From an uncultured Eubacteriales bacterium (lineage in GTDB: Bacteria; Bacillota; Clostridia; Oscillospirales; Oscillospiraceae), in contig URGI01000067.1 of NCBI GenBank assembly GCA_900547315.1, positions 1 to 9,634 on the forward strand: a DNA stretch of 9,634 nucleotides, read 5' to 3'. The notes below the pieces were generated by a model, which saw nothing but the letters and a program-made list of their open reading frames with translations, did no database searches and was not told the DNA's origin. The position numbers were made by a program, and so were the translations under genes. Positions 5,872 through 9,634 of this stretch are shown here, piece after piece (the stretch's first letter is position 1; each line of letters starts with the position of its first letter).

Positions 5872-6777
5872 TTACTTGTCTTCCTTTTCCGCGGGAGCGG
5901 CGCTCTTCACGGACTCGACGATACCCTCGGCAAGACCGGCAATACCCTGTATCTCGCTGGGGATGATTATCTTCGTCGCGCGGCCGTTGGCGGCGGCGGA
6001 GAAGGCTTCGAGCGCCTTGATCTTCAGCACGGCGTCGGTCGGGCTGGCGGCGTTAATGAGCTTGATGCCTTCGGCGGTAGCGGTCTGAACCTTGAGGATA
6101 GCCTCGGCTTCGCCTTCGGCCTCGAGTATCTGCTGCTGCTTCTTCGCGTCTGCGCGGAGAATGGCGGATTCCTTTTCGCCCTCGGCTTCGAGGATCGCCG
6201 CGCGCTTCTCACCTTCGGCGCGGAGTATCGCCTCGCGGCGCTCACGCTCTGCCTTCATCTGCTTCTCCATCGCGTTCTGGATCTCCTTCGGAGGCAGAAT
6301 GTTCTTCAGCTCAACGCGGTTGACCTTGATGCCCCAAGGGTCGGTCGCCTCGTCAAGGATGGCACGCATCTTGGAGTTTATCAGATCGCGGCTGGTGAGG
6401 CACTGGTCAAGCTCAAGGTCGCCGATGATGTTTCTCAGCGTGGTTGCGGAAAGGTTCTCGATTGCGACCATGGGCTGCTCGATGCCGTAGGTATAGAGCT
6501 TCGGGTCGGTTATCTGGAAGTACACAACGGTGTCTATCTGCATGGTGACGTTATCCTTGGTGATAACTGGCTGGGGCGGGAAGTCCGCAACCTGCTCCTT
6601 GAGGGAGACGACCTTCGCCACGCGGTCGATAAACGGGAGCTTCACGTGCATACCAACGTTCCACGTCTCCTTGTAAGCGCCGAGACGCTCAACAACGTAG
6701 GCTCTCGCCTGCTGGACAACACGGATGTTGGTGATAATAAGCACTATAATGATAACTGCTATAATAATTCCTACCAT
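5872..6777 (-). CDS. SPFH/Band 7 (stomatin-like, QmcA-type) membrane protein
   Basis: A 301-residue membrane-anchored scaffold protein. An N-terminal hydrophobic helix (residues 2-17, mostly Ile and Val) anchors it. The SPFH domain follows, beginning VVQQARAYVVERLGAYKETW and containing KDNVTMQIDTVVYFQITDP (74-92) and LRNIIGDLELDQCLTSRD (114-131). Residues 165-230 are highly charged coiled coil with an 11-residue repeat starting at Ile184, Ile195, Ile206 and Ile217, then Ile227. A Gly/Ala-rich C-terminal region and an acidic-basic tail end the protein. Family members form large oligomers that organise membrane microdomains. The ATG has AGGAGG six bases upstream. It lies 22 bases after the NfeD-like gene, the standard partner of this family. 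It resembles E. coli QmcA and Bacillus slipin-type proteins; its specific function is not established by the sequence. Confidence 0.93.
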   Translation of the reverse strand: MVGIIIAVIIIVLIITNIRVVQQARAYVVERLGAYKETWNVGMHVKLPFIDRVAKVVSLKEQVADFPPQPVITKDNVTMQIDTVVYFQITDPKLYTYGIEQPMVAIENLSATTLRNIIGDLELDQCLTSRDLINSKMRAILDEATDPWGIKVNRVELKNILPPKEIQNAMEKQMKAERERREAILRAEGEKRAAILEAEGEKESAILRADAKKQQQILEAEGEAEAILKVQTATAEGIKLINAASPTDAVLKIKALEAFSAAANGRATKIIIPSEIQGIAGLAEGIVESVKSAAPAEKEDK

Positions 6778-6799
6778 GATTTCCTCCTGTAAATTTTAC

Positions 6800-7273
6800 T
6801 TACTTCTCTGCGGGTTTAACTATCAGCTTAACGCCCTCGATGCGGACGGCGGTCATAAGCTCGCCGACGCTTGCTTTGACCTCGTCGCTCTCGGTGCGGG
6901 CAGTCCATATCTTGCCGCCGACGGAGACGGCTCCCGTCCCGGCAATGTTGTCAATATCCTCCGTCACACGGCACTCCTTGCCGATCACCATGTCCGCGTT
7001 GGTCGGCTGCGCCTTGGAGTTGACATACTTCTTCACAAGCGGCCTTGTCAGCACCAGCGACACTATCGACACAACGAAGAACCAGACTATCTGGAGCCAC
7101 AGCGGAGCGCGCAGTATGGCGGATATCATCGCGGCGAACGCGCCCAGCGCAAACCATATCGACACCAGCCCCGGAACCGCGCCCTCGATGATAAGCAGTA
7201 CGACCATTAGGACAAGCCAAACCGCCGTCATGCTGCCGGATGCAAGACTTCCGATAAGTCCGGAAAAAAACAT
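6800..7273 (-). CDS. NfeD-like membrane protein (short form, partner of SPFH protein)
   Basis: A 157-residue protein of the short NfeD type, without the ClpP-like protease domain found in long forms. Three hydrophobic spans (about residues 17-33, 35-53 and 58-76) are followed by a cytosolic or peripheral beta-rich domain (about 90-157). The family signature is visible: ADMVIGKECRVTEDI, then GAVSVGGKIWTAR and VRIEGVKLIVKP, which form an OB-like barrel. The ATG at 7273 has GAGGAG nine bases upstream and a near-consensus promoter further up. The SPFH gene follows 22 bases downstream in the same orientation. Known NfeD/SPFH pairs work together in membrane quality or microdomain organisation, and this gene likely does so here. 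Its exact activity is not known. Confidence 0.88.
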   Translation of the reverse strand: MFFSGLIGSLASGSMTAVWLVLMVVLLIIEGAVPGLVSIWFALGAFAAMISAILRAPLWLQIVWFFVVSIVSLVLTRPLVKKYVNSKAQPTNADMVIGKECRVTEDIDNIAGTGAVSVGGKIWTARTESDEVKASVGELMTAVRIEGVKLIVKPAEK

Positions 7274-7306
7274 TGCTTCATGCTCCTCTCGCTAAATTCT
7301 AAACAC

Positions 7307-7335
7307 ATTATATAATACCCGCGCACCTTTCGCAA
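7307..7335 (-). promoter_or_regulatory. Sigma-A type promoter for the NfeD/SPFH operon
   Basis: On the minus strand, TTGCGA (7335-7330) is followed after exactly 17 bases by a perfect TATAAT (7312-7307). The predicted transcript starts about 27 bases before the NfeD-like ATG, leaving room for its GAGGAG ribosome site. Confidence 0.7.
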
Positions 7336-7388
7336 GATGTATTTGTCGCGCATCACAAATAATTTACTTTTGCTTCACGTTTTCCCCC

Positions 7389-7417
7389 TTTACTTTTTCC
7401 ATTTAGTGATGTAACAT
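7389..7417 (+). promoter_or_regulatory. Possible promoter for the yerC-methyltransferase-hslO genes
   Basis: TTTACT and TAACAT are 17 bases apart (four of six consensus matches each), about 90 bases before the yerC-like ATG. An alternative -10 box, TATGAT at 7423-7428, has no matching -35 element. This is the best candidate in the divergent 233-bp intergenic region, but it is weak. Confidence 0.3.
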
Positions 7418-7448
7418 ATGGATATGATGAATCAACAAAAAATTTACC

Positions 7449-7488
7449 GTCGCTGAGTAGACCGGCCTTCCCGCGTTTATTCAGCGAC
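7449..7488 (+). promoter_or_regulatory. Inverted repeat in the yerC leader, possible operator or leader hairpin
   Basis: A perfect 8-bp inverted repeat, GTCGCTGA (7449-7456) and TCAGCGAC (7481-7488), spans a 24-base loop and ends 18 bases before the ATG. There is no T run after it, so it is not a classic terminator. Its position suggests autoregulation by the TrpR-related product or a 5' UTR structure; that is inference. Confidence 0.4.
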
Positions 7489-7506
7489 TATTAACCGGAG
7501 GCGAAA

Positions 7507-7803
7507 ATGAACAAGCTACCTAAGAAACCCCGCAATGAAAACATGTACAAGGCCATTCTTTCCCTCAACTCCGTGGAAGAATGTATGCGCTTCTTTGACG
7601 ATCTCTGCACCGTGAGCGAGCTTATGGCGATGGAACAGCGCTATCAGGTCGCTACCTGCCTGAACGAGGGCAAGATCTATAACGACATTCTGGCCGAGAC
7701 CGGCGCATCCAGCGCGACGATAAGCCGCGTGAACCGTTCGCTCCAGTACGGCAGCGGCGGCTATGCCATCGTGTTCGACCGCATGAAGGAGGAGGACAAG
7801 TGA
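7507..7803 (+). CDS. yerC: YerC/YecD-family TrpR-related DNA-binding protein
   Basis: A 98-residue, cytoplasmic, mostly helical protein of the Trp-repressor superfamily. The hallmark segment VEECMRFFDDLCTVSELMAM (residues 23-42) is followed by EQRYQVATCLNEGKIYNDIL. The helix-turn-helix is then ILAETGASSATISRVNRSL (about 61-79), ending in the family-typical GSGGY. It has the usual length for the family. The start is supported by CCGGAGG a few bases upstream. The family is widespread in Firmicutes and its targets are largely unknown; there is no tryptophan gene nearby. The stop overlaps the GTG start of the methyltransferase gene, so the two are translationally coupled. A perfect inverted repeat in the leader may be its own binding site. 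Confidence 0.92.
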   Translation: MNKLPKKPRNENMYKAILSLNSVEECMRFFDDLCTVSELMAMEQRYQVATCLNEGKIYNDILAETGASSATISRVNRSLQYGSGGYAIVFDRMKEEDK

Positions 7804-8531
7804 GCTGCTACGGCTCCCTCGCCGGATACTACGATAAGCTGACCGGCGATGTTCCCTATTCCAAATTCATAGAGTTTTACGAGGCGGAGTTTGCCCGCGA
7901 CGGGGGCGAATTCCGCCTCCTGCTCGACCTCTGCTGCGGCACCGGAACGCTCACCTGCGAGCTTGCGCGGCGCGGCTACGAGATGATCGCGGCCGACGCA
8001 TCGGTGGATATGCTGATGCAGGCGCGCGAGAAGTCGGCAGAGCTCCCCTGCCCGCCGCTGTTTCTGTGTCAGGACGCGGCGGAGCTCGACCTGTACGGCA
8101 CGGTCGACGCCGCGGTCTGCTCGCTCGACGGGATGAACTACATCTCCCCTGATGCGCTGCCCGAAGTTTTTCATCGGCTGCATCTTTTCGTCCGCCCCGA
8201 CGGGCTGCTCATCTTCGACATCCGGACGCCGGAATGGCTCCGCGCACTGGACGGGGATATTTTCGTCGACGAAAAGGACGACGTGCTGTGTCTTTGGCGC
8301 GCGGACTTCGACGAGGAGATGCCTGCGATAGTCTACGGCATGGATATCTTCAGCCGCGTCGGCAGGCTGTGGGAGCGAGGCAGCGAGGAGCATATCGAAT
8401 ATGCGCACGAGCCGCAGGCGCTGAAGCAGCTGCTCGAGGCTGCGGGCTTCACCGATGTGCAGCTCCGGCGCGACTGCCCGCAGGGCGACGCAGGCCGAAT
8501 GTTCATCGTCGCCAGAAGAAATGAGGAATGA
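7800..8531 (+). CDS. Class I SAM-dependent methyltransferase, substrate unknown
   Basis: A 243-residue cytoplasmic enzyme that should transfer a methyl group from S-adenosylmethionine. The N terminus, YGSLAGYYDKLTGDVPYSKF, is typical of a Firmicutes class I family. Motif I is LLDLCCGTGTLTCELARRG (residues 41-59), followed by AADASVDMLMQAREK, where Asp66 should contact the ribose. VDAAVCSLDGMNYI (102-115) and VRPDGLLIFDIRTPEW are the later Rossmann strands. The C-terminal part ends with a typical LLEAAGFTDVQLRRDCP. Translation begins at GTG 7800, which overlaps the yerC stop by 4 bp; AAGGAGGAGG lies just before it. Hsp33 follows 4 bases after the stop. The methylated substrate is not predictable from these motifs. 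Confidence 0.9.
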   Translation: MSCYGSLAGYYDKLTGDVPYSKFIEFYEAEFARDGGEFRLLLDLCCGTGTLTCELARRGYEMIAADASVDMLMQAREKSAELPCPPLFLCQDAAELDLYGTVDAAVCSLDGMNYISPDALPEVFHRLHLFVRPDGLLIFDIRTPEWLRALDGDIFVDEKDDVLCLWRADFDEEMPAIVYGMDIFSRVGRLWERGSEEHIEYAHEPQALKQLLEAAGFTDVQLRRDCPQGDAGRMFIVARRNEE

Positions 8532-8535
8532 TTTA

Positions 8536-9426
8536 ATGAACAATAACGACAGAATTATCAGAGCCACCGCCGGAGACGGCTATATAAAGATGGCGGTCAT
8601 CACCGCGAAGGACACCGTGCAGCGCGGATGCAGCGTCCATGGTTGCTCCCCCACCGCGTCCGCCGCGCTGGGGCGTCTGCTGTGCGCGGCGTCGCTGATG
8701 GGCAACATGATGAAGGAAGAGAACGCTACCCTGACCCTCCGCGTAAACGGCGGCGGTATCGCGGGCAGCGTCGTCGCCGTGTCGGACTCGGCGGGCAACG
8801 TGCGCGGATATATCGAGAATCCCGCAGCCGACCTCCCCACGCGGCAGGACGGCAAGCTCGACGTCGGCGGCATAGTCGGGCGCGACGGTACTCTGACCGT
8901 CAGCCGCGATATAGGGCTCAACGAGCCGTATGTCGGCTCTACGGAGCTTGTCAGCGGCGAGATAGCCGAGGATCTGACCGCGTATCTGCTTGAGAGCGAG
9001 CAGGTGCCGTCGGCCTGCGCGCTGGGCGTGCTTGTGGATACCGACAAGAGCATCAAGGCCGCTGGCGGCTTCATCGTGCAGCTCATGCCCGGCGCATCCG
9101 AGGAATACATCGACAGGCTTGAGGAGAACATCTTCATGATGGATCAGGTCACAACGGTGCTTGACGAGGACGGCGCGGAGGCGCTGTTCGGGCAGGTGCT
9201 CAAGGGCTTTGAGCATCATGTTGTCAGCACCGAGCCTATCGAGTACCGCTGCTATTGCAGCCGTGAGCGCGTGGAAGCCGCGCTCGCCTCCATCGGCAGC
9301 GACGCGCTCGCGGAGCTTGCGCAGGACGGCAAGGACATCTCCGTCGGCTGCCAGTTCTGCGGCACGGAGTATACGTTCAGCCCCGCCGAACTGGAAGCGA
9401 TACAGCCGAAGCCCGCCGAAGAGTAA
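8536..9426 (+). CDS. hslO: Redox-regulated holdase chaperone Hsp33
   Basis: A 296-residue cytoplasmic chaperone that in this family is activated when oxidants break its zinc centre, and that then holds unfolding proteins. The N-terminal substrate-binding domain begins DRIIRATAGDGYIKMAVITA and contains TASAALGRLLCAASLMGNMM (residues 40-59), VNGGGIAGSVVAVSDSAGNV and MPGASEEYIDRLE. The C-terminal redox switch has all four cysteines: CYC (Cys239, Cys241) and CQFC (Cys272, Cys275). The length is normal. The open frame runs further upstream inside the methyltransferase gene. ATG 8536 is chosen because it has GAGGA eight bases upstream, lies four bases after the preceding stop and matches family N termini. 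A stem-loop without a T run follows. Confidence 0.96.
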   Translation: MNNNDRIIRATAGDGYIKMAVITAKDTVQRGCSVHGCSPTASAALGRLLCAASLMGNMMKEENATLTLRVNGGGIAGSVVAVSDSAGNVRGYIENPAADLPTRQDGKLDVGGIVGRDGTLTVSRDIGLNEPYVGSTELVSGEIAEDLTAYLLESEQVPSACALGVLVDTDKSIKAAGGFIVQLMPGASEEYIDRLEENIFMMDQVTTVLDEDGAEALFGQVLKGFEHHVVSTEPIEYRCYCSRERVEAALASIGSDALAELAQDGKDISVGCQFCGTEYTFSPAELEAIQPKPAEE

Positions 9427-9436
9427 AAATGCAGCG

Positions 9437-9473
9437 TTATCAGGCCATTGCCGCTCCGGCCTTGGCCTGATAA
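9437..9473 (+). terminator. Stem-loop after hslO, possible terminator without T run
   Basis: A perfect 11-bp stem, TTATCAGGCCA/TGGCCTGATAA, encloses a 15-base loop in which GCCG can pair with CGGC. It begins 10 bases after the hslO stop. The following bases are AAATTCTC, so an intrinsic terminator is less certain; 3' end protection is an alternative. Confidence 0.45.
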
Positions 9474-9514
9474 AAATTCTCGGCAAAATAAAATGAAAAA
9501 TTGCAGAATTGGTA

Positions 9515-9543
9515 TTGACAAATTGCGATTTTTTTAGTATTAT
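9515..9543 (+). promoter_or_regulatory. Near-consensus sigma-A promoter for tRNA-Val
   Basis: A perfect TTGACA (9515-9520) is followed after 17 bases by TATTAT (9538-9543), one base from consensus. The predicted start lies about 10 bases before the mature tRNA. The spacer holds a run of seven T. Confidence 0.85.
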
Positions 9544-9560
9544 GGCTAAGCCGTTGTGAC

Positions 9561-9634
9561 GGGAGCATAGCTCAGCTGGTTAGAGCACCTGCCTTACAAG
9601 CAGGGGGTCACTGGTTCGAGTCCAGTTGTTCCCA
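9561..9634 (+). tRNA. tRNA-Val (anticodon UAC)
   Basis: The 74 bases fold into a full cloverleaf. The acceptor stem GGGAGCA pairs with TGTTCCC (one G-U pair) and the discriminator base is A. The D arm is GCTC/GAGC with an AGCTGGTTA loop. The anticodon stem CCTGC/GCAGG encloses CTTACAA, giving anticodon TAC at 9595-9597, which reads valine GUN codons. The T arm is ACTGG-TTCGAGT-CCAGT. The window ends on the discriminator base, so an encoded CCA tail or further tRNAs of a cluster cannot be judged. Confidence 0.97.

Noticed and set aside
5036..6088. Long + strand frame (350 codons) opposite hexokinase and the SPFH gene
   Set aside because: It crosses two clear minus-strand genes and a terminator and has no domain; it is a product of high GC.
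8455..8535. N-terminal extension of Hsp33 into the methyltransferase gene
   Set aside because: It overlaps the methyltransferase coding region, reads MCSSGATARR unlike family N termini, and ATG 8536 has its own ribosome site.
8533..9486. Minus-strand frame (317 codons) opposite hslO
   Set aside because: It is antisense to an intact Hsp33 with all four zinc cysteines; no ribosome site or domain is visible.

Overview
The window looks like a chromosomal piece of a fairly GC-rich gut Firmicute, most likely a Clostridia member near Oscillospirales/Ruminococcaceae. The pointers are a eukaryote-type (COG5026-like) hexokinase, a YerC/YecD TrpR-related regulator, a Firmicutes-type ZnuABC zinc importer with a Cys-Cys lipoprotein, strong AGGAGG-type ribosome sites and consensus sigma-A promoters. 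The assignment is inferred from gene content only.

Layout. (1) Positions 2-2610, + strand: a zinc ABC importer operon: the 3' end of znuA, then znuC, znuB and a lipoprotein. The last three are joined by two 4-bp ATGA overlaps. A long hairpin follows. (2) Positions 2611-3148: no convincing gene. The stretch holds a weak 28-codon minus-strand ORF and a set of related inverted and direct repeats that could form competing hairpins. (3) Positions 3149-3472: the 3' end of a GC-rich membrane-protein gene with no start, apparently cut off at the left. (4) Positions 3531-5809, minus strand: a eukaryote-type hexokinase followed by a D-2-hydroxyacid dehydrogenase, probably cotranscribed. (5) Positions 5872-7273, minus strand: an NfeD-like/SPFH (stomatin) membrane operon with a clear promoter at its head and a terminator-like hairpin at its end. 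(6) Positions 7507-9426, + strand: a yerC-like regulator, a SAM-dependent methyltransferase and the redox chaperone Hsp33, tightly packed. (7) Positions 9561-9634: tRNA-Val(UAC) with its own near-consensus promoter.

The genes from 3531 rightward look like ordinary resident housekeeping and membrane-maintenance genes. The left third looks like a mosaic. Isoleucine codon choice changes abruptly inside znuC (11 of 14 are ATA before position 636, 0 of 11 after it). A second boundary lies near 3140-3175, where moderate-GC, repeat-rich sequence meets a beheaded GC-rich gene. This fits import or recombination of the zinc locus, but an assembly chimera is not excluded. The best candidates for something under-described are the Cys-Cys lipoprotein coupled to ZnuB and the structured block at 3040-3175.
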